Shown one piece after another: positions 19,091-27,254 of a stretch of 64,000 nucleotides of DNA. Below the pieces are notes generated by a model. It was not told the origin of the DNA and did no database searches. It saw only the letters and a program-made list of their open reading frames with translations. Numbering within the stretch: the stretch's first letter is position 1; each line of letters starts with the position of its first letter. The stretch comes from RBG-16-64-13 sp963718375. Lineage in GTDB: Bacteria > Actinomycetota > Thermoleophilia > RBG-16-64-13. The DNA is taken from NCBI GenBank assembly GCA_963718375.1, contig CAVQZD010000005.1, positions 930,001 to 994,000 on the forward strand, in the 5' to 3' direction. A program made the translations under genes and the position numbers.

Positions 19091-20047
19091 TCAGGCCAGG
19101 GGCGACCCGCACTGTCTCTCCAGCCAGTTCATTATGAGCGCCACGACTTGTGGGTCCAGCGGTCGCTTCACTTGCTCCTTGTAGGTGGAGAGTCCGGGGG
19201 GATTCGGGTCGGCGCGCAGTAGGTGCGTCACCTCCGGCAGCACGTGAGACTCGAAAGGTGACTTGACCAGGCCCGCCATCCTCTCCAGATTCCCCGGATC
19301 GACCTGGATGTCCTTGCCGCCTGTGATCGCGAGCACAGGCACTGTGATCTTGGGCAGATCGACGCTGGGGTCGTATTCCACGAACTCCCGGAGCCACTTG
19401 GCATTCACCTTCGCCACCAGCTGCACGCGGAAGGAGTCGGCGGTCGACCGTTTGATGCGTTCGAGCTGCTTCGCCTGCGACTTCATAACATCGATGCGGA
19501 AGAGCTTGATGATGAAGCCTTGGAACCCCTTGATGCTATTGCCCACCTCGTGCGCCTGCCAGCGTAGCTCGTCCTCGCCGAGCCTGGCCCCACCGGCCAG
19601 CAGTATCACGCCCGCCAGACCCGGCGTCCGGGCGGCGACCTTGGTGGCCAAGTAGGCGCCCTCGCTGTGGCCGACCAGGAAGATCTTGTCCTCTTTGACC
19701 AGCGGGTGATCCCTGACGCACTCGATCGCCGCCTCGACGTCGTCGGCGTTGTCCGACAGACCGGCGGTCCAGAAGTCGCCCTCGCTCGCGCCCACACCCC
19801 GTTTGTCGAAGCGAAAGGAGTCGAATCCGCTCCGCTTGAAATGCCCGGCCAGTTCCCCGAAGACGTTGAGGCGGAACCGCTTGTGGTTCTCGTCGCGATC
19901 GACCAGACCCGAGCCTGAAATCGTGATGACGCAGGCCGACCGACGGGGATGCTCCCCCACGGACAGCGTGCCCGCTAGGCGCAGCCCCCACGACTCGAAC
20001 GTCACCTCATGATCATGCTCCAGGTCGTCTGCCTGCACTCTAGTCAC
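19091..20047 (-). CDS. Alpha/beta-hydrolase family protein
   Basis: About 318 residues. The nucleophile elbow is GHSEGA, and an oxyanion-type strand SGSGLVDRDEN lies early. FRFDKRGVGASEG marks the family, which includes acyl-peptide and ester hydrolases. A late PVLAITGGKDIQVD strand carries the acidic residue and EVTHLLR the likely catalytic His. No signal peptide is seen, so it is cytoplasmic. GTG 20047 overlaps the upstream stop as GTGA. A second GTG at 20038 has AAAGGTGA at better spacing, so the true start may be there. The substrate is unknown. Confidence 0.78.
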   Translation of the reverse strand: MTRVQADDLEHDHEVTFESWGLRLAGTLSVGEHPRRSACVITISGSGLVDRDENHKRFRLNVFGELAGHFKRSGFDSFRFDKRGVGASEGDFWTAGLSDNADDVEAAIECVRDHPLVKEDKIFLVGHSEGAYLATKVAARTPGLAGVILLAGGARLGEDELRWQAHEVGNSIKGFQGFIIKLFRIDVMKSQAKQLERIKRSTADSFRVQLVAKVNAKWLREFVEYDPSVDLPKITVPVLAITGGKDIQVDPGNLERMAGLVKSPFESHVLPEVTHLLRADPNPPGLSTYKEQVKRPLDPQVVALIMNWLERQCGSPLA

Positions 20048-20316
20048 CTTTCTTCGGGGTGAGGTCCCCCGGCCCAGGGCCGCGGACCGGCCAGGGCTTT
20101 GTTGATAGGTATGCCGTTGCCGTCCAGAAGCTCGACGATCTCGGGGGTCTGCGGCCAGAACTCCTGCTCCCGCTCCTTGGCGGCCGTGTCCCCGGAGGAC
20201 ACGAAGACCACCGTGACGCGGAGCTCGCCGTCTATGTCATCCACCAGCAGCTGGTAGCCCTGCGACAGCCACTTGCCCAGCTTGGCTTCGTATTCCCGAA
20301 CAAGCACCGGGTCCAT
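20044..20316 (-). CDS. Hypothetical protein, 90 residues
   Basis: Read from ATG 20316, which has AAAGGGGGCG upstream; the frame is open to 20340. It is a small alpha/beta protein with an acidic, Trp-containing middle (VREYEAKLGKWLSQGY, EQEFWPQTPEIVELLDGNG) and a Pro-rich tail. It has no Cys, membrane segment or family I recognise. Its stop overlaps the start of the hydrolase gene, so the two are probably translated together. Bases 20341-20517 upstream show only GC-rich inverted repeats. Confidence 0.55.
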   Translation of the reverse strand: MDPVLVREYEAKLGKWLSQGYQLLVDDIDGELRVTVVFVSSGDTAAKEREQEFWPQTPEIVELLDGNGIPINKALAGPRPWAGGPHPEER

Positions 20317-20517
20317 GACGCCCCCTTTCGCATCACTCAAGAACAGACTCCGCCCTGTGGCCGGTAGCAGACCTCCTGGTCCAGCGGTCTCTCAGTCCTA
20401 TTCTCTTACCGATGCGCCCGGGGCGCAAACCCGACCGGCCTCCGCGGCTGAGGCGACCGCCGTCGGCTGCCGATGCGGCCTTCTCGTGCAGCCGGCGGCC
20501 GGCGCCGCGCGGCGGGC

Positions 20518-20970
20518 CTACGCCGCGGTCTCGCGAGGACGCCAGCCCGCACTGAAGAGGAAGAACAGGGCGGAGGTGCGACCCAGGTGGGTGAAGGTGC
20601 TCGTCAGCTCCTCGGCCACGGCGTCGAGGTCTTCGTCCGCGCCCAGCTGGGACAAGTAGACATGAAACGAGGGATAGGCCCCCACGCGCTCGGTGAAGAT
20701 GGCCGCATTGCTGATGACCGCCTCGATCTTGCGCCGGTTGCGGATGACGGCCTTGTCCTGCAGCAGACGATCGACGTCCGCCTCGTCCATATCCTTGACC
20801 TTCGCGGGGTCGAAGGAATGGAACGACTGGGTTATGTCCGGCCAGCGAGACTCCACTACCTTGGGACCCAACCCGGCGGAGAAGACCGCCCGCGCGAGCA
20901 ACCCGAAGTACTCCTGATCGGATTGGGGATACTCACCGGCGCGCTGCATCCAGGTCTGCTTCTCGAACAT
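20518..20970 (-). CDS. DNA-3-methyladenine glycosylase I-like protein
   Basis: A 150-residue HhH-GPD-type protein from ATG 20970 (AAGGAGG upstream). The segment VESRWPDITQSFHSFDPAKV...DEADVDRLLQDKAVIRNRRKIEAVISNA closely follows the Tag pattern of helices before the active site. The usual Tag N-terminal Cys-Gly-Trp zinc motif is missing, and the C-terminus lacks the conserved His/Cys zinc ligands. It is therefore a shortened, metal-less relative. Whether it still excises alkylated bases is uncertain. It follows the ABC transporter operon by about 100 bases. Confidence 0.65.
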   Translation of the reverse strand: MFEKQTWMQRAGEYPQSDQEYFGLLARAVFSAGLGPKVVESRWPDITQSFHSFDPAKVKDMDEADVDRLLQDKAVIRNRRKIEAVISNAAIFTERVGAYPSFHVYLSQLGADEDLDAVAEELTSTFTHLGRTSALFFLFSAGWRPRETAA

Positions 20971-21072
20971 GATGCCTCCTTGCACTCTCACGTATGTGGA
21001 CGCTATGCGACCAGCCGATGGTAGAGAGAGGCACCGCAGAAGCGGATACGACGTAGGTTGGGTGTTGGACCG

Positions 21073-21756
21073 CTACTGGACGCTGCGCGCCAGCCACTCG
21101 CGGGCGAGGGCGCCGCGGTCGCTGAGATCGAGTTCGCGCAGAGTGTGGTCTGGGGTGAGTTCGACGATGCGGTCGGCCAGACGGAGCGCTTCGGGCAGTT
21201 CGTGGGTCACGTAGACCATGGTGGTGCCGCGCTCCTTGATCAGCCCCTCGAGCACGCTCATGAGCGACTTCTTGAGCTCCGCATCCAGGTTGGAGAACGG
21301 TTCGTCCATGATGAGCACGGTGGGCTCCACGGCAAAGGCCCGAGCTAGCGACACCCGCTGCGCCATGCCGCCGCTGAGTTCAGATGGGTGATAGCGCTCA
21401 AAACCGGCCAAGCCGACTCGCTCCAACCACCGGGCGGCCGCTGCGCGGGCCGCCACCTTGTCGGCGCCCGCCGCGCGCAGGGGCGCGGCCACGTTGTCCA
21501 AGGCAGTGCGCCAGGGCAGGAGGCGCGGCTCTTGGAACGCATACCCCACCGGGCCCTCGGCCACGGTCACGGTGCCCGAATCGGGAGCCAAGATGCCCGT
21601 GATCAGCTTGAGGATGGTGGTCTTGCCCGAGCCGGACGGTCCGACTACGCCCACGATCTGGTTGGCGGCGACCTCCAGCGAGACATCGTGCAAGACTTTG
21701 AGCGAATCGAAAGACTTGCTCACACCCTCCAGCGCTATCCCGCCGCCACTCGTCAC
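21073..21756 (-). CDS. ABC importer ATP-binding protein (SsuB/TauB type)
   Basis: A 227-residue ATPase started at GTG 21756. This GTG overlaps the permease stop as GTGA and has AGAAAGG upstream. Walker A is GPSGSGKTT, the signature is LSGGMAQR, Walker B is VLIMDEP, and the switch His is in VTHELPEAL. It resembles the ATPases of nitrate/sulfonate/taurine/pyrimidine importers. It energises the permease at 21753-22580, and the overlapping starts show one translationally coupled operon. Confidence 0.9.
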   Translation of the reverse strand: MTSGGGIALEGVSKSFDSLKVLHDVSLEVAANQIVGVVGPSGSGKTTILKLITGILAPDSGTVTVAEGPVGYAFQEPRLLPWRTALDNVAAPLRAAGADKVAARAAAARWLERVGLAGFERYHPSELSGGMAQRVSLARAFAVEPTVLIMDEPFSNLDAELKKSLMSVLEGLIKERGTTMVYVTHELPEALRLADRIVELTPDHTLRELDLSDRGALAREWLARSVQ

Positions 21757-22580
21757 GCGACCACCTTTCTCCACCGCAGCACCCTGCGCCTGAGCGGCCG
21801 CAAGATGCCGAACTCCAGCACTGCCATGAGGGCCAGCAGTAACACTATCCAGGCGTAGACCTCGGGCATCTCCAGATTGCTCTTGGCCCGGCCGAAAGCG
21901 TGACCGATGCCGCTCATGGAGCCGAGGACCTCAGCCAGGACCACCGCCCGTACCGCCACGCCGGTCGCCAGGGTGAGGCCGGCCAAGGCGGAGGCAGCCG
22001 TCCCGGGGAGGTAGATCTCGGTCAGACGGAGGCGCCTGGGAAAGCGGTAGACCTGCCCGAGCTCCACCAGCCGGGGATCGAGGGCCAGCACCCCCGCCAC
22101 CGTGTTCACGTACATGGTCGGGGCCACGATGAAGGCCACCACGAAGATGACGCTCCAGTCGCCCAGCCCGAACCACAGCAGAGCCAAGACGGCGACGATC
22201 ACCGCCGGCACGGTCATGCCCACCCAACGAACGGGCTCCAGAAAGGAGCGGAGGCGTGGGGACAGCCCAGCGAACATGCCCACGACCCAGCCCGACACGG
22301 CCCCCAGGGCCAGTCCGATGACGAGCCGCTTGAGGGTGATGAGGAGCTGTATCCAGAGGTCCCCGCCGGCGGCCATCCGACCCAGGGCCTCGGCGGTCTC
22401 CACCGGGGAGGCGATGAAGATGGGGTCGACCCAGACGGAAAGCAGTTGCCATACGACCAGGAGGGCCGCGACCCCGAGCAGGGCGTAGAGAACCCGGGTG
22501 CGGCGCGCCACGGGGCCGGGGGCCTGGGGCCCGGCGGCCTGCCGCGCGTCAGAATCGTTATTCGGTGTAGTAGAAGTCAT
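21753..22580 (-). CDS. ABC importer permease (SsuC/TauC type)
   Basis: A 275-residue inner-membrane permease with about six hydrophobic segments. A BPD_transp_1 core carries the ATPase-contact loop near FPRRLRLTEIYLPGTAASALAGL. ATG 22580 lies inside the end of the binding-protein gene (23-base overlap), and its stop overlaps the ATPase start. It forms the channel of the importer. The substrate is not set by its sequence. Confidence 0.9.
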   Translation of the reverse strand: MTSTTPNNDSDARQAAGPQAPGPVARRTRVLYALLGVAALLVVWQLLSVWVDPIFIASPVETAEALGRMAAGGDLWIQLLITLKRLVIGLALGAVSGWVVGMFAGLSPRLRSFLEPVRWVGMTVPAVIVAVLALLWFGLGDWSVIFVVAFIVAPTMYVNTVAGVLALDPRLVELGQVYRFPRRLRLTEIYLPGTAASALAGLTLATGVAVRAVVLAEVLGSMSGIGHAFGRAKSNLEMPEVYAWIVLLLALMAVLEFGILRPLRRRVLRWRKVVA

Positions 22581-23601
22581 CGTCAGGCAGCATACCTCCG
22601 ATGACCGCTGGCGACATGTCCATGAGCGCGGTAAAGAACGCTTGCAGAGCGGGTTTGGCTTGCTGGGCAGTCTGATGAGCCCAGGTGATGTTCTGAAGCG
22701 AGGCGGTCATCACGGCCGCCTTGACTCCCAGTTCGGGCAGTTCGGTCTCCAGCAGCTCGCCTGCGGCTTCGGGGTTGGCGAGCAGCCAGTCCACGGCCGC
22801 TGCGTACTCCCGCTCGAACGCTGCGATGACCTCGGGCTTGTCCAAGACGGTGGCGGTGGCCACCACGCCCGCGATGGGCGTCAGTAGCGCGCCTTCGTCG
22901 GCCGCAGCGCCGGTCGCCGCCGCCCAGGCCTCGTCGAAGGCCAGAGCGCGCCGCAGGGGCACCGGTTTGTCCTTGCTCTGCAGCAGTACGGCGGTAGCCA
23001 GGGGCTCAGAGAGCACGGCGTTCTGCACTTCACCGGCCAGGAGCAGCTGGGAGGCCTCAGTCGGGTCGGTGGCATACCGCAGCTCGAAGTCAGTCGCTGG
23101 ATCCAGGCCCTCACCAGTGGCGAGGTACTGGAACATCACGTCAGGGGCGCTTCCTTGAAACGGGACCACCAGGGACTGACCCTGGATATCGGAGAAACTG
23201 GCGGCTTCGGCATCGGCCGTGATGAGGTAGGTGATGTTCCACACCGAGATGTCGAGTAGACGCAAGGGCACGCCTTTGTTGTAGAAGGTGGCCGCGTTGT
23301 TGGAGGGCACCGTGACGAAGTCGCCCTGCCCTCCGGCCAGCATGGCCTTCAACTGGTCGGCGTTCTCCCAGATGACCACCTCGGTCTGTGCGGCGACATC
23401 GGATAGCTTGTCGTTGGCCGCGATGTAGGCCATGGGGATGGCCATCGGGCCCGGGGGAGCTACCAGCGTCAGCTTGTCCAGCTTGGCCGTGGTGACGGTG
23501 GTGGTCGTGGACGATCCGCAGCCGCTTAGAAGCACAAGCGCGATGACCAGCGCGGCGCCTACGGCGAACGGTCTAGCTAGCTTTGACATCTCGATCGGCA
23601 C
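22558..23601 (-). CDS. ABC importer substrate-binding lipoprotein (NMT1/SsuA-like)
   Basis: A 347-residue periplasmic-type binding protein anchored by a lipobox, LLSGC, at about residue 28. The fold is that of NMT1/THI5/SsuA-like type II binding proteins (TLVAPPGPMAIPMAYIA..., an LLAGEVQNAVLSEPLATAV hinge). Two starts are possible: GTG 23601, with AAAGG too close, and ATG 23589, with AAAGG rather far. The ligand could be a sulfonate, nitrate, pyrimidine or metal complex. The small regulator-like gene directly upstream is the best local clue. Confidence 0.85.
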   Translation of the reverse strand: MPIEMSKLARPFAVGAALVIALVLLSGCGSSTTTTVTTAKLDKLTLVAPPGPMAIPMAYIAANDKLSDVAAQTEVVIWENADQLKAMLAGGQGDFVTVPSNNAATFYNKGVPLRLLDISVWNITYLITADAEAASFSDIQGQSLVVPFQGSAPDVMFQYLATGEGLDPATDFELRYATDPTEASQLLLAGEVQNAVLSEPLATAVLLQSKDKPVPLRRALAFDEAWAAATGAAADEGALLTPIAGVVATATVLDKPEVIAAFEREYAAAVDWLLANPEAAGELLETELPELGVKAAVMTASLQNITWAHQTAQQAKPALQAFFTALMDMSPAVIGGMLPDDDFYYTE

Positions 23602-23650
23602 ACCTTTCTTGGGACACTCTGACTGACACGGTGACTAGATGGGGCAGCCG

Positions 23651-23899
23651 TCAATCCTCGAAGTCCATCCTCTGCACCGCGACGCCCTTCAGGCCCTGGA
23701 GCTCCTTGTAGAAGTCCTCGGCCTCAGGACCGAAGGCATCCAGGAGCAACAGACCGCTGGGCGAGCAGCTGGTGGCGTCGGCATCGTGCAGCCCAAGACG
23801 CGTGCGGATGTTGCATCCATACTTGGTCAGCACAGCCTGTACGGCCGGCACGCTCTCCACCCGATGCGTTATGTGCACGCCGAAGATCATATGATCCAT
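23651..23899 (-). CDS. Small ACT/NikR-C-like protein (possible regulator)
   Basis: An 82-residue protein with an ideal GAGGAGG ribosome site. It reads HITHRVESVPAVQAVLTKYGCNIRTRLGLHD...SPSGLLLLDAFG...LKGVAVQRMDF, a single beta-alpha-beta-beta-alpha-beta unit like ACT or NikR-C domains and like the 'iron-only hydrogenase system regulator' (TM1266-type) family. It is first in the gene order with the ABC importer and diverges from the rex-hydrogenase operon. It could sense a metal or small ligand for either side. No DNA-binding domain is present. Confidence 0.55.
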   Translation of the reverse strand: MDHMIFGVHITHRVESVPAVQAVLTKYGCNIRTRLGLHDADATSCSPSGLLLLDAFGPEAEDFYKELQGLKGVAVQRMDFED

Positions 23900-23995
23900 G
23901 GCTCCTCCTCAATCACGAGTATTTAATCACAACTTGTTTACTCACCTATAGGGACCGGGCCGCTCATCCCGCTCTGCACAGTGCTTACCCAGAAG

Positions 23996-24024
23996 TTGAA
24001 TTCTCGTACCCGAGGTAGTAGATT
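23996..24024 (+). promoter_or_regulatory. Predicted sigma-70 promoter of the rex-hydrogenase operon
   Basis: TTGAAT (23996-24001) and TAGATT (24019-24024) are separated by 17 bases. The expected start site at about 24031 falls against the palindrome at 24033. The next promoter-like region upstream would have to serve the divergent small gene. Confidence 0.45.
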
Positions 24025-24032
24025 GTGAAACG

Positions 24033-24055
24033 CGTAACGGCGTTACGGCAGTAAC
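24033..24055. promoter_or_regulatory. Palindromic operator candidate before rex
   Basis: A perfect 15-bp palindrome (CGTAACG-G-CGTTACG, 24033-24047) is extended by a third half-site, GTAAC, at 24051-24055. GTAAC/GTTAC therefore occurs three times with a spacing of 8-9 bases. TTGTGAAACGCG directly upstream (24023-24034) resembles one half of an actinobacterial Rex site. Placement at the predicted transcription start suggests repression. Confidence 0.5.
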
Positions 24056-24066
24056 ACCATCTCCGA

Positions 24067-25212
24067 TTGTTCGTTGTCGAAGGATGCGTGCGTGTTCGGG
24101 TGACGAACCCAGCTAAAACAGCGATCTCGCGCAAGACGGTAGGCAGGCTCAGCCTCTACCGGCGGTTGCTCGATGACCTCAAGGCGTCCGGCACGGTCAA
24201 CGTCTACTCGCATCAACTCGCCCACCTCGCCGGGGTCAGCGCGGCCCAGGTGCGACGGGACTTCATGGTCATCGGCTACTCCGGCAGCCCCAATCGCGGC
24301 TACCAAGTGGACACTTGCCTGGCCAGCATCGCGGGTCTGCTCGACGGAGACGCCTACCAGGATGTCGCCCTCGTGGGCGTGGGACGACTGGGGCAGTCGC
24401 TACTCACGCATTTCTCCGGCAAGCGCGCCCAACTGCGCATCGCCCTCTGTTTTGACACGGACCCCGCCGTGGCCGGCCGGTCCTTCCAGGGATGTGCGGT
24501 CCACAGTGCGGACGAGATGGAACGGATGGTGAGAGAGAAGGGCATACGCATCGCCATCTTGGCCGTACCCCCGGACAAAGGGCAAGAGGTCGCAGAGACG
24601 CTGGTGCGCGCCGGAGTCCGCAGCTTCGTGGACTTCACCGGCATCCCCCTGCGTGTGCCGGACGAAGTGTTCGTGGACCACATGGACATCACTTCGGCGC
24701 TCGAGTCGGCCGCCTTCTTCGCAAGGCAGGACCAAGAGCAGCAGAACGAACCCGCTGCAGCCGGCGACGGCGCGCCCGAAGGTGAAGAGGGCGCCGCGCC
24801 CCAGATGTTCCCGATAATCCACACTATCGACTCGCTGCTGGCCAAGGCCGACCTGACCCTGCTGGAACTCGCGGAGAAGATCGGTGCTACCGTCGTCGAC
24901 CCCAACGGCAGCGGACAGCGCAAGATCACCAAGATCTACGCCGGCGACAGGGTCAGTGACCTCCTGAACGAGGCCTCAGACCAGACGCTCCTCATCACCA
25001 ACCTAGTCAACCCCCAGATGATCCGCATGGCCGACCTCATGGAGGTGCCCGGCATCTGCTTTGTGGACGGTGCGGAAGTGGGCGCCGATCTTGTAGGTCT
25101 CGCTGAGCGAGACGGCATCCTGCTCATGGTGTCACCGCTGGGTGTGTTCGAGACCTGCGGCTTCATCTACCAGCTCCTTGCGCGCGAGGACCGAGAGAAG
25201 CGGGCAGGCTGA
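24067..25212 (+). CDS. Rex-family redox repressor fused to a DRTGG-like domain
   Basis: Up to 381 residues, against about 210 for normal Rex. Residues about 20-75 are the Rex winged helix (KTVGRLSLYRRLLDDL...AAQVRRDFMVIGY). About 90-225 are the NAD(H)-binding Rossmann part with GVGRLG and a FxDxTGIPLRVP segment. After an Ala/Glu-rich linker, about 245-375 match the DRTGG/HPr-kinase-N-like domain (VVDPNGSGQRKITKIYAGDRVSDLL...). Rex senses NADH/NAD+ and represses fermentation and hydrogenase genes. The added domain would bring a second input. TTG 24067 opens the frame; GTG 24088 (after GAAGGA) or GTG 24100 may be the real start. It heads the hydrogenase locus and probably controls it. Confidence 0.82.
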   Translation: MFVVEGCVRVRVTNPAKTAISRKTVGRLSLYRRLLDDLKASGTVNVYSHQLAHLAGVSAAQVRRDFMVIGYSGSPNRGYQVDTCLASIAGLLDGDAYQDVALVGVGRLGQSLLTHFSGKRAQLRIALCFDTDPAVAGRSFQGCAVHSADEMERMVREKGIRIAILAVPPDKGQEVAETLVRAGVRSFVDFTGIPLRVPDEVFVDHMDITSALESAAFFARQDQEQQNEPAAAGDGAPEGEEGAAPQMFPIIHTIDSLLAKADLTLLELAEKIGATVVDPNGSGQRKITKIYAGDRVSDLLNEASDQTLLITNLVNPQMIRMADLMEVPGICFVDGAEVGADLVGLAERDGILLMVSPLGVFETCGFIYQLLAREDREKRAG

Positions 25213-25224
25213 GGGAACAGACTC

Positions 25225-26910
25225 GTGGAATTCGTCTCATACGACATAGAGAGCATGGACTTCCGCAAGGCCGGAGCGGCTTCTCGCGCTCTCAAAGAAC
25301 GCTTGAAGCTCATCGGTGCCGACGCCGAAGCCATACGCCGCACCATGATCGCCGCGTACGAAGCCGAGATGAACGTGGTCATACACTCGGTCGGCGGCAG
25401 GCTGGAGGCTTCGCTCGGCGCTTCTCAGGTGGACGTGGACGTGGTCGATCGAGGTCCCGGCATCCCTGATATCGACATGGCTATGACCGAGGGATACTCC
25501 ACGGCCTGCGCTGAGGCGCGGGCGCTTGGGTTCGGAGCCGGCCTGGGACTGCCCAACATCAAGAAGAACAGCGACCGTCTGCGCCTGACCTCGCGGGTGG
25601 GCGAAGGCACGCGTGTCAGCTTCACGGTGGAGCTGCAGCCCGGCAAGACCGACGGAGCCCACCCGCTCTCTTTGCATGCTGCGCCCGAACTCTGCCGCGA
25701 ATGTCGCGCTTGCCTGGCCGCCTGCCCCACCAAGGCCATGCGCGTGCGGGACGGCAGGCCCAGTCTGCTCGAGCACCTCTGCATCGACTGCGGTGAATGC
25801 ATCGATGCGTGTGCCTTCGATGCGCTGGGCGTGCGCCAGGACCTCGGCTCTCTGGACGAGTTGGAGGACAAGGAGCAGATGCTGCTGGTCGTACCACCTG
25901 CTCTGCTCACGGACTGCGGACCCGAGTACACGCCGGCGCGGGTGTACGGCGCGCTGGGCGAGTTGGGCTTCGCCGGGGTGGCCATCACGGAGCCGCATGA
26001 AACGGCTTTGCGCAGCGCCGTTGTGGCCCGCGCCGCCGAAGCGGCCCAAGACGCCGAAGCGGCCCAGGACGCCCGGGCCGGCGCCCATGCGGCCACACCC
26101 GTGATCTCCACTTGCTGCCCCGCGGTGGTGAACCTCGTCGAACTGCGCTTTCCGGCTTTGACGCCGCACCTGGCCCCCTTCGCTTCTCCGCTGGAGGCAG
26201 CACAGACCTCTTGCGCGGAACGGCCCGCGGCCTTCGTGGTCTCGTGTCCGAGCCAGCGTTCGGCGCTCACAGCAGCAGCCGAAGACGGACGAGGCCCCGG
26301 GGCATACCTGCATCCGCAAGTGGTGCGCCAAGCCGTGATGGAGAGACTCGTGCGCGGGCCCGCTCCTGAAGGCGCCTTGGACGGCCCGCGCGACCAGGGC
26401 GGTACGGGCGCCGTCGGCCACAGCGACGAGGCCGCGACCTGCCCCCCTGCGCGGTCCGAGCCGCCGCTCGTCGTCACCGGAGCGGCCCATGTCACTGCCG
26501 TGTTCGAACAGATCGAGGACGGGGTGCTGACCGACGTGAGTGTCGTGGAACCCTACCTGTGCGACGGAGGCTGCTTCGGCTCCCCTCTCTTCAGCCAAGA
26601 CCACCACATAGCGGAGCGCCGCTGGACCCAGGGCCGACCCTCCGCGGACGCTGCGAGTCCGCCCCTGGCGGTACCCCGGCGCCGGCCCTTTGCGGCGCGT
26701 CCCGGCGTCCGTCTGGACGCTGACATGGGACTCGCCATCGAGAAGCTGGGCCGACTGCAGGGCACCATCGAAGCGCTACCCGGGAGAGACTGCGGCGCCT
26801 GCGGCGCCCCCACCTGCGCAGCACTCGCCGAGGACGTCATCATGCAGCGGGCCGAGCTCGGCCTGTGTCCCTATCTCCAGGCCACCGACAAGGAGGATGT
26901 CCGGCGATGA
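25225..26910 (+). CDS. RsbW-like HATPase fused to [FeFe]-hydrogenase-like sensor domain
   Basis: A 561-residue fusion from GTG 25225. Residues about 20-140 are an anti-sigma-factor-type ATPase (AYEAEMNVVIH, DRGPGIPDI, GFGAGLGLPNIKK). Two [4Fe-4S] motifs follow (CRECRACLAACP and CIDCGECIDAC). Then comes a short hydrogenase large-subunit domain retaining Cys at the three H-cluster sites: STCCPAVV, VSCPSQR and CDGGCFGSP. The C-terminus has a PF04060-like FeS motif (GRDCGACGAPTCAAL). The canonical catalytic forms of these loops (TSCxPxW, PCxxKK, CPGGCxxGGGQ) are altered, so a sensory rather than catalytic role is likely, as proposed for group C/D [FeFe]-hydrogenase-like proteins. An Ala-Asp-Glu-rich insertion lies mid-protein. 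Confidence 0.8.
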   Translation: MEFVSYDIESMDFRKAGAASRALKERLKLIGADAEAIRRTMIAAYEAEMNVVIHSVGGRLEASLGASQVDVDVVDRGPGIPDIDMAMTEGYSTACAEARALGFGAGLGLPNIKKNSDRLRLTSRVGEGTRVSFTVELQPGKTDGAHPLSLHAAPELCRECRACLAACPTKAMRVRDGRPSLLEHLCIDCGECIDACAFDALGVRQDLGSLDELEDKEQMLLVVPPALLTDCGPEYTPARVYGALGELGFAGVAITEPHETALRSAVVARAAEAAQDAEAAQDARAGAHAATPVISTCCPAVVNLVELRFPALTPHLAPFASPLEAAQTSCAERPAAFVVSCPSQRSALTAAAEDGRGPGAYLHPQVVRQAVMERLVRGPAPEGALDGPRDQGGTGAVGHSDEAATCPPARSEPPLVVTGAAHVTAVFEQIEDGVLTDVSVVEPYLCDGGCFGSPLFSQDHHIAERRWTQGRPSADAASPPLAVPRRRPFAARPGVRLDADMGLAIEKLGRLQGTIEALPGRDCGACGAPTCAALAEDVIMQRAELGLCPYLQATDKEDVRR

Positions 26911-27254
26911 CCCTGCACGAACTGGTTCGAGCGTTGGATCTCATGGAGCTGACTCCGATGGTGGACGAAGACCCCGTGGTCACCGAGGCGTACGCCTCTG
27001 ACCTCCTCTCCGACGTACTGGCCAACGCCCCCGCGGGCGGAGTGCTGCTCACCCTGCAGGTGCACCTCAACGTGATCGCGGTGGCCGGGCACGCGGACAT
27101 GGCGGCCGTGATCTTCACCTCGGGCCGCAAACCCGAAGACGAGGTGGTGGACAGGGCGGTCCAGGAGGGCGTCGCCCTCCTCTCCTCCGCCGAGGACACC
27201 TTCAACCTGGCGGGTCGACTCTATGCGCTCGGCGTCAGGGGGGTCGGCGCTTGA
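26907..27254 (+). CDS. DRTGG-domain protein
   Basis: A 115-residue single-domain protein. ATG 26907 overlaps the previous stop as ATGA and has AAGGAGG upstream. It shows the DRTGG-type order YASDLLSDVLANAPAGGVLLTLQVHLNVIAVAGHADMAAVIFTSG. It is a stand-alone relative of the domain fused to Rex at the head of the operon. Small DRTGG genes beside [FeFe]-hydrogenase sensors are known from anaerobic Firmicutes. The biochemical role is not established; ligand sensing is likely. Confidence 0.78.
   Translation: MTLHELVRALDLMELTPMVDEDPVVTEAYASDLLSDVLANAPAGGVLLTLQVHLNVIAVAGHADMAAVIFTSGRKPEDEVVDRAVQEGVALLSSAEDTFNLAGRLYALGVRGVGA

Noticed and set aside
25237..26607. 456-codon antisense frame over the HATPase/hydrogenase-like fusion
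   Set aside because: Shadow frame rich in His, Arg and Gly without any family pattern.
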